Below, piece by piece: positions 5,897 to 14,614 of a stretch of DNA of 29,062 nt. The position numbers and the translations under genes were made by a program. How positions within the stretch are numbered: the first letter of the stretch is position 1; the number at the start of each line of letters is the position of its first letter. The DNA is from a virus: positions 1 to 29,062 of the IMG/VR virus record IMGVR_UViG_3300025276_000155, one strand, 5' to 3'. The notes beneath the pieces were generated by a model that worked only from the letters and a program-made list of their open reading frames with translations, ran no database searches and was not told where the DNA came from.

Positions 5897-6240
5897 TATT
5901 TTTTAAACCCCTTGATTGTTCTAATGCCAAAGCTGGCTGCTATACTGCAATACATTCCCCACTGTACCCATAGTGGTGTAGTCTCAAGGTTAGCAAAGCC
6001 CTCTGCCATAACTGCTTGCATAGAAGGAACGAAGTTCATGAGAAGAATAAGTACAAACACCACTGTCCATAGCTCGTCCTTCCAACTGTCCTTACTAGCC
6101 TCTATAGCTGACTGTTCCCAATCAGTTTCAGAGGTAGCTTTCTTTAGGGCTATCTCAGCGTTAGCTTTTTGTACTGCTGTCTTGCCGTCTATGTAACTAC
6201 TTGCAAGACCACTGATCGCAGTAACAATACCGCCTATCAT
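5896..6240 (-). CDS. Holin-like membrane protein (3-TM, GTA-holin type)
   Basis: The 114-residue product begins MIGGIVTAISGLASSYIDGK, has a charged helical middle (KKATSETDWEQSAIEASKDS), then WKDELWTVVFVLILLMNFVP and WVQWGMYCSIAASFGIRTIK as membrane segments, ending in a basic tail. The WKDELWT block before a hydrophobic span and the short hydrophobic N-terminus resemble the three-TM holins known from gene transfer agents. It would open the inner membrane for the adjacent endolysin. It overlaps the next gene by TAATG and the preceding one by ATGA. Confidence 0.75.
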   Translation of the reverse strand: MIGGIVTAISGLASSYIDGKTAVQKANAEIALKKATSETDWEQSAIEASKDSWKDELWTVVFVLILLMNFVPSMQAVMAEGFANLETTPLWVQWGMYCSIAASFGIRTIKGFKK

Positions 6241-6437
6241 TTCTCATGCGAAAGCCATACGGCAAACGCCCCCGTCATTGCGCCAGTGACCACAGAAATT
6301 AGGGAAGCCTGCTGTGTTGATATGTCGGGCATAGATAACGCCCACTCAATGCAGCGCACGTAAACCACAGTCATAGTAAACATCATAAAGCGCGGCAAGA
6401 TTTTGTACTCTAGTAACTTAGTAAAAACTATTGTCAT
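6237..6437 (-). CDS. Small two-TM membrane protein, 66 aa
   Basis: Two hydrophobic spans are visible: about residues 16-34 (RFMMFTMTVVYVRCIEWAL) and 45-62 (ASLISVVTGAMTGAFAVWL), separated by a short polar turn. It overlaps both neighbours by ATGA, showing tight translational coupling in the lysis cassette. Size and topology fit a second holin, antiholin or pinholin, but no family motif proves this. Co-location with the holin and endolysin supports a lysis role. Confidence 0.65.
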   Translation of the reverse strand: MTIVFTKLLEYKILPRFMMFTMTVVYVRCIEWALSMPDISTQQASLISVVTGAMTGAFAVWLSHEK

Positions 6438-6691
6438 TCAAAGCCTCCTTGCAAGCCTTCCATTATCTCTTTGACAGTTGGACGCCGCTTGGTATTCGGA
6501 GAGTAGCGGCACTGAAACGTAGACGGACACTCTTTGAAACTAAAACTAGGATAGTGATAACCTATAGTATTGTTTGGCCCTTTGTAAATACAGACTTTCT
6601 CGCCTTGTATCGTGGTACGTTTAGCCAAGCTACACGTTACATAGTCAGGGTTAACCAAGCCAGCATAGAGGTAAGCAGCAAACAAAATCAT
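6434..6691 (-). CDS. Small Cys-containing probably exported protein, 85 aa
   Basis: A short hydrophobic N-terminus (MILFAAYLYAGLV) is followed by a segment with four cysteines at C20, C34, C55 and C61, suggesting two disulphides in the periplasm. The C-terminus is basic and ends in a helical RPTVKEIMEGLQGGF. The pattern resembles conserved unknowns of marine phages that I recall but cannot name. There is no lipobox around C20, so it is not an obvious outer-membrane spanin. It overlaps its neighbours by four bases on each side. Confidence 0.6.
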   Translation of the reverse strand: MILFAAYLYAGLVNPDYVTCSLAKRTTIQGEKVCIYKGPNNTIGYHYPSFSFKECPSTFQCRYSPNTKRRPTVKEIMEGLQGGFE

Positions 6692-7164
6692 TGGGTAGCC
6701 AGCACAATTAAATAAATACCACTACCAAGCATACCAATAATACCTATAGACAAACCGCCTATAGCTGCATTGTTAGCTATTTGTCTCTTTGCTTCCATTG
6801 CTGCGTACACTGTTTCTTCCCTTTCCTTGCGTATCTGCCTGCGCATACCTAACATTTCATCATAGGTTGATGGGCCGAATCGCATGTTAAGCATAAACTT
6901 AATCTCTTTTTCCCGCTCTAACAGAGTCTTCTTACGAACAACAATGTCCATAGCCTCTTGCTCTATGTCACCAGAATGAGATTGTTTCTCTAAGAACGTA
7001 GGTTTCTTACGTTGTGACTCAGCTTTAGATATATCTGCGACTGCACTATACCATGCACCGAGTTGTTTGCTTACGTCTTCTATCTCACGACCCGCACCGA
7101 CCAGCATCTTAACGCCCTTGAAGGCAGCGTTAGCAGCAGCAAAGGCAGTGATAGGATCAATCAT
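6688..7164 (-). CDS. Conserved phage protein with C-terminal membrane segment, 158 aa
   Basis: It starts MIDPITAFAAANAAFKGVKM, a small hydrophobic/amphipathic segment, continues with a long charged helix likely to form a coiled coil (about residues 70-130), and ends with AAIGGLSIGIIGMLGSGIYL, a clear membrane span. This N-terminal pattern recurs, in my memory, in podovirus genomes next to fibre and lysis genes. Topology (soluble body, membrane anchor at the C-terminus) is opposite to an inner-membrane spanin. It may be a membrane-anchored lysis or virion accessory. Function is unknown. Confidence 0.7.
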   Translation of the reverse strand: MIDPITAFAAANAAFKGVKMLVGAGREIEDVSKQLGAWYSAVADISKAESQRKKPTFLEKQSHSGDIEQEAMDIVVRKKTLLEREKEIKFMLNMRFGPSTYDEMLGMRRQIRKEREETVYAAMEAKRQIANNAAIGGLSIGIIGMLGSGIYLIVLATQ

Positions 7165-7369
7165 AAACCATTACCTCACTTGGATTCACCAGCTGGGGAA
7201 GACAATAGGCAGTGCCATAGTCGTTTGTTTGAGGGTATCCAAAACGCTTTACTAATTCTTGAGCATACCAGTTACAGGTATCCACTCGTCTAAAGTAAAG
7301 CTCAGATTTTATAGGTATTCGTTCTGATCCCATTCCGAGATAAAGAACAAGAACAAAAACATGTACCAC
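7157..7369 (-). CDS. Small probably exported protein with two Cys, 70 aa
   Basis: Translation begins at a GTG (7369), five bases after the stop of the preceding 58-residue gene. The N-terminus MVHVFVLVLYLGMG is hydrophobic enough for an export or anchor signal. Two cysteines, C32 and C56, could form one disulphide, and the rest is polar with many Tyr. It overlaps the following gene by eight bases. Together with the 85-residue neighbour it forms a pair of small secreted candidates in the lysis cassette. A spanin role is possible but not shown. Confidence 0.6.
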   Translation of the reverse strand: MVHVFVLVLYLGMGSERIPIKSELYFRRVDTCNWYAQELVKRFGYPQTNDYGTAYCLPQLVNPSEVMVYD

Positions 7370-7373
7370 ATGC

Positions 7374-7550
7374 TTACCCCATCCTACTTAGGATGGTAAT
7401 TAACATAATAATAGTTGCGCCAGAAGTAGCAATCAGTACAGTTTCTAATCGCTTGATGCGAGTAAAGACTTCTTTGAATTGAATCCTAACCTCTGTCTGC
7501 AAGGCAACCATATCCTTCTCTAAAGATGAGACACGATCTTCAATGTCCAT
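7374..7550 (-). CDS. XhlA-like coiled-coil plus membrane protein, 58 aa
   Basis: This short gene starts at ATG 7550, three bases after the stop of the upstream gene. The product begins MDIEDRVSSLEKDMVALQTE, a heptad-like helix continuing to about residue 36, followed by VLIATSGATIIMLITILS, a single membrane span. Coiled coil followed by one C-terminal span is the layout of XhlA-type proteins that accompany holins. Its place at the head of the lysis cassette supports that. Only topology and context, not a specific motif, back the assignment. Confidence 0.7.
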   Translation of the reverse strand: MDIEDRVSSLEKDMVALQTEVRIQFKEVFTRIKRLETVLIATSGATIIMLITILSRMG

Positions 7551-7553
7551 ATC

Positions 7554-7934
7554 TTAGGAAACATCTAACAAGGTATCACGCTCGGCTTTGACTGAGTTAA
7601 TGATAGTTTGAATGTTATTTAAAACAGTTGAGTCGCTAGTTCGATGCGCCCTAAGTTCATCATGAATTGAGTAAGTATCTCCTACCGTGGAGACACATAG
7701 ATTATCATAGTAAGGTTTTGATAAAGCTTTAACAGCAGCCACACCGTCAGCATCTGATTTTGCAAACGCATTATCATTTAACGGATTAAGCAACGCTGCC
7801 ATTGCTGTGTCCATAGAAACGTAACCCTCTTGCCACCAATGGATGAACAAACCAGATTGCATTTTGTTTGGGTATTTAAAATCCGTTGCCGATTTGTAGC
7901 TTTCGGCATCGTATTGATATAATTTAATAGCCAT
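7554..7934 (-). CDS. Fibre-associated hypothetical protein, 126 aa
   Basis: The ATG at 7934 overlaps the stop of the RCC1 fibre gene by TAATG, and is preferred to a reading from 7958. It begins MAIKLYQYDAESYKSATDFK and has a Trp-rich FIHWWQEGYVSMDTAM block, then a helical second half. I recognise no domain. Being coupled to a fibre gene, it may be a fibre chaperone, a capping protein or a small virion part. The following gene starts three bases after its stop. Confidence 0.7.
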   Translation of the reverse strand: MAIKLYQYDAESYKSATDFKYPNKMQSGLFIHWWQEGYVSMDTAMAALLNPLNDNAFAKSDADGVAAVKALSKPYYDNLCVSTVGDTYSIHDELRAHRTSDSTVLNNIQTIINSVKAERDTLLDVS

Positions 7935-9967
7935 TATGCTGATCCCATTCTTTTCCAATGGACGTTATCGTAAATACCGCCCGTGTTTCCTGATGGCGTA
8001 GCCGTCATTACTGGTCCTGTAAGTCCTTGACTCGCGTCTCCTAAATGCCAAAGGCTACCATCACTACCCATAATAACCCAGATAGCATGCATTGCAGTTG
8101 CGTCATGCCCTATAAAGTAATCTGAAACTGTGACCTGAGAATTGCCAGAGTAACGTGTGCCACTAGACAAAGAGTGTGACCAAGGGCTTGGATACATAAA
8201 CGGCAAGTTAACAACCTCTGTACCTGTGTGGTTAGCAAAGCCATGCATCCTGTAGAAATTACCTGTGTACCAAAAACGCGCTTGGCTGTCTGTGTAGCAA
8301 ATAAGCCCAGCAGCTTCGTTCATTGAAGCATCATAAATATCTACAACACTTGTGCGCGGAAACGTCATGTTTGATGAGCTGTTAACGCTTCCGTCTGCGC
8401 TAGTCACAGTTTTTAGAAAGCTTGTGCCATAGCTAGTAGCACTAGGTTGTATCCAAGATGTGCTGTCTGTATTGTTGCCTTGTCCTAGTTGCCCGTAATT
8501 ATTTTCGCCACAAACGTATACCGTTTTTCCAGTTGTATCAAACAAATCGCCGGGGATACCTGATAAGGCTACTGCCGATCTGTTAGTTCCAGAACCAACA
8601 AGAACAACGTGAGAAAAATTAATAGACCCACCCGTTTGAGTCCAAGCAGATCGGTTTGTAGCATCACCCACACCCAATGAACCTACAACATTATAACCAA
8701 CAGCGTACATATCGCCGTCTGTTTGGATAGCCATTGCAGCGCAATTGGCAGTTTCAAGATGTGCTTGTAAAACTACAACATCAGAAATGCCGTTCATTTT
8801 AACTGGGGCGGTTCTTGCTGTTCCTAAGTTAATACCTGTTGTGTTTGCACCTGTAGACCACACGTCACCCGCACTATCTAAGAAAAGAGTAGCGTTGTAA
8901 CCAGAACGAATAGTAACAATATCTACACCTGAAAGATTACTAATTAACTCTGGGGTGTTTGTTTGAACAGCATCACCTAGCCCCAATGACCCACTGTTGT
9001 TCTCGCCCCATGATAAAACCCTACCGTCATGCAAGATAGCAAAAGCGTTAATCTTATCATTAGCAGACGCGACTGTATTACCCGCAATTACAAGCGTAGA
9101 CACTTCACAAGTAACACTACTGTTTGTAGCTTGCGGCCCAAGATATGGATTACGCACCCACTGGTGTCGGTCAACAATGTCACCAAGCCCTAGACAACCG
9201 TCTGTATTTTCGCCGCGAACAAATACGTTACCTTTATTTGTCAGCGCGTACATGCTGCGATACTTATACCAAACCCTTACAAAATACTCGCCAGCTAATA
9301 GCCCACCAAACTCACTGTGGATTGCCATGCTAGGACCACTTGTTGTAGCAATACCGGAGTTTGTAGCACCGCTACCTTGAAAACTATAGCCTCTTGAAAC
9401 AAATTCGTAGTTAGCGTTTAAATAAAAGAACTGCGTCCAAGATAAGCCGCCACAATAATCTCCATTGTTTCCGCGCCTTGCTGGGCTGCAGTCAGTGTTA
9501 GGCATCCCAGAGTAGGGGATGTAGTCCGCACTTGCACCAGACTTGCCAGCGTACCGAGCCAACCAAGGACGTTTAATAGTAACGTCACTATCTGTAGTGT
9601 GGGCATGTTTAGGAATGTTAGTTCCTAATGGAGTCCATCCTTCTAAGCCAGAAGTAGTAGACCAACCAACAGCAGTGCTACTTGTAGCTTTAAGTACAGT
9701 TCCCGATGCACCAATAGGCAATCTAGTCGCTGCGCCATTACTACCACCAAATATTATATCACCAGCAGCAGACATAGGATTAGAACCGTCAGCCATAATG
9801 TCCCAATAAGCATTGTCAGCTGGTGTTTGACCAGAAGCTGCCGTTGAGTTTACATATACCCAAGATGATCCTGAGTATGATACAACATCATCTGCGCTGT
9901 ATGTTGTTGAAGAAGCGTAAGCACCCTTCCAGACAAATTTGATTTTTCCTACATCAATAGTAGCCAT
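7934..9967 (-). CDS. Tail fibre/receptor-binding protein with RCC1-like beta-propeller
   Basis: Residues 1-60 look like a small carbohydrate-binding-type beta module (WKGAYASSTTYSADDVVSYS, then SGQTPADNAYWD). Residues about 70-110 have a fibre-like stretch. From about residue 240 a series of RCC1-type repeats follows, with signatures such as VFVRGENTDGCLGLGD (~247-262), VLSWGENNSGSLGLGD (~318-333), MYAVGYNVVGSLGVGD (~419-434) and VYVCGENNYGQLG (~483-496); weaker copies near 364-382, 556-571 and 633-648 would make seven blades. RCC1 propellers bind proteins or nucleosomes in eukaryotes; here one probably forms the receptor-binding head. TAGGAG precedes the ATG, and the gene follows the gp17-like fibre base. 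Confidence 0.8.
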   Translation of the reverse strand: MATIDVGKIKFVWKGAYASSTTYSADDVVSYSGSSWVYVNSTAASGQTPADNAYWDIMADGSNPMSAAGDIIFGGSNGAATRLPIGASGTVLKATSSTAVGWSTTSGLEGWTPLGTNIPKHAHTTDSDVTIKRPWLARYAGKSGASADYIPYSGMPNTDCSPARRGNNGDYCGGLSWTQFFYLNANYEFVSRGYSFQGSGATNSGIATTSGPSMAIHSEFGGLLAGEYFVRVWYKYRSMYALTNKGNVFVRGENTDGCLGLGDIVDRHQWVRNPYLGPQATNSSVTCEVSTLVIAGNTVASANDKINAFAILHDGRVLSWGENNSGSLGLGDAVQTNTPELISNLSGVDIVTIRSGYNATLFLDSAGDVWSTGANTTGINLGTARTAPVKMNGISDVVVLQAHLETANCAAMAIQTDGDMYAVGYNVVGSLGVGDATNRSAWTQTGGSINFSHVVLVGSGTNRSAVALSGIPGDLFDTTGKTVYVCGENNYGQLGQGNNTDSTSWIQPSATSYGTSFLKTVTSADGSVNSSSNMTFPRTSVVDIYDASMNEAAGLICYTDSQARFWYTGNFYRMHGFANHTGTEVVNLPFMYPSPWSHSLSSGTRYSGNSQVTVSDYFIGHDATAMHAIWVIMGSDGSLWHLGDASQGLTGPVMTATPSGNTGGIYDNVHWKRMGSA

Positions 9968-9977
9968 TAGTATTCTC

Positions 9978-10907
9978 CTATGGTGTGGTCAACAGCAAGT
10001 GTCCTGCTGCGTTAATTGCGAATGTTAAACCAGTAGCGTTGAGTATTGTTTGTGGATAATCGCTATCTGTAAAAGCTTCTGACCCACCAGAAGTTGTTGT
10101 GTCTACTTTTAAACTTGAACCGTCTGTTTTAAATCCATAAAAAGCAGCGTTAGAAACATTACCAGCATTAAAAGTAATAGCCTCTTTTACACGTAAAGGG
10201 TTCATACCTTTAGAAGTATTAGTTCCAGCCTCGGCCTCAGATTTTGAAGCTATTGAACTAAAAATACCATCGTTACCAGCGTTGCCAGTTGCACCTTGAG
10301 GTAAACCAAAAGCAAAAGCTATGTTGCCTGTGCTTTGAACATAACTAACCGTAACTGTTGGACTAACGCCTGCACTTAAATGAGTAACGCTACTTACAGA
10401 AGCACTACTAACAGCAGAATCTCTTGGCTCTGGCAAACCAGTGCTTGAATTAAAGCCTAACAGCTTACCAAGCCTAGCTGCCTTGAGCGGTATTGTCATT
10501 GCCGCAGCATCATCAAAGTCAGCAAGAGTTAAAGAGCGATCAATTGTAGCTTTTTGATCAGCAGCAATTGCAGTGAGCGTATCAAGCTGAGTATTTAAAG
10601 CAGCCCTGTTAATGTCAGCACCAGCAGTAAAGTCAGTAACGCGCTCAATAGTAATGCCTCTGGTTATAACAACAGTAGCACTAGCGGTTACACCGCTTAC
10701 AAAAGTAACTGTACCAGTAGAGCCAGCACCACCACTTACGCCATAGTTGGCTGAGCCAGTGCCTAAAGACTTAGTAGACCCATTAACATAAACGCTTAAA
10801 TCACTATTATCAAAAAACTCAAAAGGAACGGCAAACGCAGTCTGCGCTCCATTTGCATTAGCTGTATAACTAATGCGAGGGTTGTTGTCTGATATGTCTA
10901 TAGTCAT
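9978..10907 (-). CDS. T7 gp17-like tail fibre, N-terminal attachment protein
   Basis: The N-terminus (YTANANGAQTAFAVPFEFFD, then LSVYVNGS, and FVSGVTASATVVITRGITIE, TDFTAGADINRAALNTQLD) is the hallmark of the T7-type fibre domain that docks on the tail tube. Later come a helical segment, a short Gly-x-y collagen-like stretch (GATGNAGNDG) and a beta-rich end. At 309 residues it is shorter than T7 gp17 (over 550) and lacks a large receptor-binding head; the next gene with its propeller probably supplies that. CAAAAGGAG precedes the ATG, and a TTTGTGCGTTG motif lies 56 bases upstream. Confidence 0.85.
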   Translation of the reverse strand: MTIDISDNNPRISYTANANGAQTAFAVPFEFFDNSDLSVYVNGSTKSLGTGSANYGVSGGAGSTGTVTFVSGVTASATVVITRGITIERVTDFTAGADINRAALNTQLDTLTAIAADQKATIDRSLTLADFDDAAAMTIPLKAARLGKLLGFNSSTGLPEPRDSAVSSASVSSVTHLSAGVSPTVTVSYVQSTGNIAFAFGLPQGATGNAGNDGIFSSIASKSEAEAGTNTSKGMNPLRVKEAITFNAGNVSNAAFYGFKTDGSSLKVDTTTSGGSEAFTDSDYPQTILNATGLTFAINAAGHLLLTTP

Positions 10908-10950
10908 AGATCGCTCCTTTTGCAGAGTATTCTATCTAATAACTAAAAAA

Positions 10951-10963
10951 AACAACGCACAAA
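10951..10963 (-). promoter_or_regulatory. Late-strand motif copy: TTTGTGCGTTGTT
   Basis: Read on the - strand, this exact copy of the recurring TTTGTGCRTTG motif begins at the first base after the stop codon of the 1216-residue gene and is followed by a T-run and then by the fibre gene's ribosome-binding site. The motif-to-start distance is 56 bases. A promoter or RNA regulatory site is plausible; no standard -10 box is at the usual spacing. Confidence 0.4.
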
Positions 10964-13900
10964 TTAATACTTCTTATACCCAAACGCTTCACCAAGCTGG
11001 CCTGTCATAGCAGTAACAGGAATAGTGCCAGTTAAAGGCAAAATATTCCACATAGCTTGGAAGCCTTTTTTATATTCAGTATCATCGCCTAGCATTGGTA
11101 TTCCAAAATGACCAAGGGCTTCAAATGAATCTTGAATTGTAGAAGTTCCCGCACCAGTAACACCAGTTACAGCATCCATCCATTGAGGAAGCACTTGATT
11201 GTCTATGCTTTTAGCAGAAGGTTTAAACTTAGGCTGAAGACCAGTTAGCTTAGTGACAAAAGGCTCCTGCCCCATAGCAACCTGTTGCTGCATAGAGTCA
11301 TAAATGACTGTGCTATATAAAGAAGCAAGCCCACTGTAATCAAAAGCTCGCATCATCCTATCTCGCTCGTCAAGCTTGTCCCAAATATAATTAGGAACTT
11401 TAGCGTAAGCAGAAATATAACCCATACCCATAGCTGCAACTACGCCACTCACTCTATTAAGAACTGCACCAGACGTATAAGCAGCAGTTACTTTATTCAT
11501 AGAAGCAAACATAAATGAATAGAACTGAAACGGTAAGGTCATATAACCAGACTCAAGTTTAATGTAACCCTTCATAGTAGGGTCTTCTTTAAGTTTGCCG
11601 CCCCAAGGGAGAAGTTTAGCAGTGCTTGTTCTTATATAAAGAATGCCATCAGCAATTAATGGTCTGTCATTTGGAGTCGCAGAAACAATAGTATTTAAAA
11701 CACCTTGATTAGCGGCCGCTCTAAACGCTTCAGTTGTTTCTTCAGAAACCCTTATGTTACTATTAGTAGTCCATTCATTAATGTTTGCAAATAACATGCC
11801 GCCCTTACCTTGCTGGATAGGGGCTTTAGTGGCTATTTCTTTTAGCATAGCAACAGTAAGGCCATGTCTAGCTGCATACTCTATTTCAAAATCAGTAGCC
11901 CTGCCATTAGTCATATCTTTGGCAAGCGTAAGCAACTTGTGTATTCTTAACTGACCTTCCATCTGCTTGAATAACTGTGTTATTGGGCCTAAGCCGTTCA
12001 TGATATGACCAGCTTGCTTGATATTGTTCCACATACTTGCTGAGTTAACGTCATTAGTAAGGCTATCGCTTATTCTGTTAGCAATAGAGCCGTTAAACAT
12101 ATCAAGTATTTCGCCATAATCATCGCCAAACTCTCGCATGTTTTTACGAGTGTTTTTATCTGTCAGCATGTTTAATGTTACTTGCAATGTATCCATATGC
12201 TTGTTGTCCATAACGATACGAGCAAAGTCAGCCAAGGAAGCAAGGCCAGAAGTGCTGAGATAGTTAAGAGTTGTAACTTCCTTTAGTGTGTTGGCAACTT
12301 TGATGCTCATAGCTGTAGGATCGTCATAAACAGAACTCATAACTCTGCGCTGATTAGTTACCCAATTTAAACGTGCTTTGTTTATAAACTTTTCGCTGTA
12401 TCCATCTAATCTTAACTGATCCTCAATGTCATTCCACACCTTCTCAGGTGTTCGACCACCAAATGCTTTTTGAAAGTGGTATTTAGGAGCAACTCTAGCT
12501 GTATAATTCTGCATTACCATAATAGGATCAGTGTGAATGAAGTTAAAAACCTTAGAGTTTTCTATGTCTATCATTCTGTGAGCCATACGAAGGCTACCTT
12601 GAATGCCAGAAATCATATCAGGATCAAGAGGGTCTTTATCATTAACAATTTGATTATAAATGTTGTCAACATTTTGATCTATGTTTGCTGCACTTACCTT
12701 TTTACGAACAAACAATTTCTTTGTACTGTCGTAAACGGGAACAGAACCCTCAGAAGCAAAATGAGCTTTTAAAATACCTTTTATCTCAGCGGGTTTAGCT
12801 TTCATTTTTTCCACATCCCAAATGCGGTTAAAGAAAGGTTCCTTTAAATTACGGCCACTATTTTGAGTGTTGTTTATTAAGTCTAAAGCAGAATCGTAAA
12901 GAGCGCGTTCTTCCACATTGTCTTTTTTGCGCTGTTCAAACCAATCTCTAGTTCTTTGAGGTAGTTTGTCAGGCCCAGAAGTAGGCATGCTTAATCTTTG
13001 ATTAATTCTATCCATGTCTAAATCTAAGAATGCAATTTCCTGCTCAACACGCGCTCTGTTTCCAGATAAATCAGTCTGATCTATGCGTTGACCCCAAGAT
13101 TCGTAGAAACGATCATACTCTTTTATTAATCTGTCTTCATATACAGTGCTGCCGTTTTCTTTGTTAAGCCGTTTACGCATTGCTTCGCGTGTAAATTGCT
13201 CAAAGGTAACACCTGATCCGCTTACCCTACGATACATGCTGGTATAGTTCATATTGTACAAATTAGTTTTAGTAGCATTTGTATGTTCAGCAAAAGTTTC
13301 GTGAGCAACAGTATTAACTTGCTTCCAATGACGCTTCTCAACATTAGACAATGTGTAAACACTTTGAGGGTTAACCAATCCGCTAAGATTGCCTACGTTT
13401 AAACGACCACCATCGCCAGAAATTTGCATCATAGAATGTTTGAGCATACTCAAGCCACCCATTTTGTACTTACCAGTTGCCCTGTCTTTAATGGGTTTTA
13501 AATTCATTAAAGATTGGAAGGGACTTGGAAGCGGATTCCAAGCTGTAGATTTTAATCTATAGATATCAACTTGCGTACCATCTATTGTTTCATAAGTAGA
13601 ACGCTCAACTAAACGAGTAGCACCTTCTTCTGCAAATTTCTTTTTATCAGTAGCCGCTTTAATTATGTTACCTTCCATGTTTCTAATGTCATTTTCAATA
13701 TTGCTTATTCTTGCAGCACTCAATCTTCTACCTTTATTATCTACACCTGTTCTAAGGCTTTCAGTGCCAGTTCTAATGCCTTTTTCAAGGCCAGCAATTC
13801 TCTTTGTAAGACTAATTATATTGGTGTTAATATCTAAATCAGTAAAAGTTCTATATGCTCTACCAGCTTGTGCGACAACAGGAGTATCTAATTGAATAGT

Positions 13901-14614
13901 CTGCAACGCTTCAACAATATCAATACGAGCTTGGTTGTGACGATTGTTTCTTTTAGCATCAACCCAAAAATTAAAATAAGCTTTTTTACTAAGATTAATG
14001 CTGCCACCAATAGACCCGCCTAGAACAGTAGCAGCAGTCATGTTTAAAACAGAGCCTTCTATAGTAGCATTTACGCCACTTAAATGACGCAAGCTTTCTT
14101 CTCCAGCACTTACAGCAAAGTTACTTATAGCCGCGTTACCAACAGCAGCTAAGAAAGTAGGAGCTTTAAAAGCTAAAATTCCCGGGACCATTGCAGTCAT
14201 ATCAGCAGGAGCCGCGAGTAATGCCGTTGCCCATGTAGAATTTTGGTAGTTATTAATTCTAATTTCTTCTTCTTTAGAAAAGTTATGCAAGAAATTAAAA
14301 TGATCTTCGCTTACTGCGCCTTGAACATTCCCCCAATGTTGAGGCTCAACATCGTTCTTATGTTCCCACACATTGAAATTTTCATCTTCTCCCAACCCAG
14401 AAGACCAAGGCAAATGATAAGTAGCACCGACAAGTAAATCAACTTGGTGATTAAAGTTGTCCTTAACTAAAGTTGTCCACTCAGTTCTTTCTTGAAGAGG
14501 TCTAGATTGAGTGCCACCAGCATAAGTTATTTGATCTGCGAATCCTACCGTAGAGGGTGGAGCAACAGGGTTTAAAAACTTTTGAGCATCATTACTAAAC
14601 TTTAACTGATCCAT
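10964..14614 (-). CDS. Large internal virion protein, gp16-like (1216 aa)
   Basis: Its position, last of three genes between the tail tube and fibre genes, and its size match T7 gp16, which is ejected to help build the DNA channel across the cell envelope. Residues about 125-200 contain several hydrophobic helices (for example TALLAAPADMTAMVPGILAF and VLNMTAATVLGGSIGGSINL), and further ones occur near the C-terminus, fitting membrane insertion. Long charged helices fill the rest. I did not see the lytic transglycosylase signature present in T7 gp16. It starts with a TAATG overlap on the preceding gene. Identity rests mainly on size and gene order. Confidence 0.7.
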   Translation of the reverse strand: MDQLKFSNDAQKFLNPVAPPSTVGFADQITYAGGTQSRPLQERTEWTTLVKDNFNHQVDLLVGATYHLPWSSGLGEDENFNVWEHKNDVEPQHWGNVQGAVSEDHFNFLHNFSKEEEIRINNYQNSTWATALLAAPADMTAMVPGILAFKAPTFLAAVGNAAISNFAVSAGEESLRHLSGVNATIEGSVLNMTAATVLGGSIGGSINLSKKAYFNFWVDAKRNNRHNQARIDIVEALQTIQLDTPVVAQAGRAYRTFTDLDINTNIISLTKRIAGLEKGIRTGTESLRTGVDNKGRRLSAARISNIENDIRNMEGNIIKAATDKKKFAEEGATRLVERSTYETIDGTQVDIYRLKSTAWNPLPSPFQSLMNLKPIKDRATGKYKMGGLSMLKHSMMQISGDGGRLNVGNLSGLVNPQSVYTLSNVEKRHWKQVNTVAHETFAEHTNATKTNLYNMNYTSMYRRVSGSGVTFEQFTREAMRKRLNKENGSTVYEDRLIKEYDRFYESWGQRIDQTDLSGNRARVEQEIAFLDLDMDRINQRLSMPTSGPDKLPQRTRDWFEQRKKDNVEERALYDSALDLINNTQNSGRNLKEPFFNRIWDVEKMKAKPAEIKGILKAHFASEGSVPVYDSTKKLFVRKKVSAANIDQNVDNIYNQIVNDKDPLDPDMISGIQGSLRMAHRMIDIENSKVFNFIHTDPIMVMQNYTARVAPKYHFQKAFGGRTPEKVWNDIEDQLRLDGYSEKFINKARLNWVTNQRRVMSSVYDDPTAMSIKVANTLKEVTTLNYLSTSGLASLADFARIVMDNKHMDTLQVTLNMLTDKNTRKNMREFGDDYGEILDMFNGSIANRISDSLTNDVNSASMWNNIKQAGHIMNGLGPITQLFKQMEGQLRIHKLLTLAKDMTNGRATDFEIEYAARHGLTVAMLKEIATKAPIQQGKGGMLFANINEWTTNSNIRVSEETTEAFRAAANQGVLNTIVSATPNDRPLIADGILYIRTSTAKLLPWGGKLKEDPTMKGYIKLESGYMTLPFQFYSFMFASMNKVTAAYTSGAVLNRVSGVVAAMGMGYISAYAKVPNYIWDKLDERDRMMRAFDYSGLASLYSTVIYDSMQQQVAMGQEPFVTKLTGLQPKFKPSAKSIDNQVLPQWMDAVTGVTGAGTSTIQDSFEALGHFGIPMLGDDTEYKKGFQAMWNILPLTGTIPVTAMTGQLGEAFGYKKY

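Noticed and set aside
8997-9809. Open + strand frames opposite the RCC1 fibre gene
   Set aside because: Repeated, low-bias codons of the fibre gene leave the reverse frames open; the translations look non-protein-like.
12470-12772. 100-codon open frame on the + strand inside the gp16-like gene
   Set aside because: It is antisense to a long gene, has no ribosome-binding site, and has an unlikely composition.
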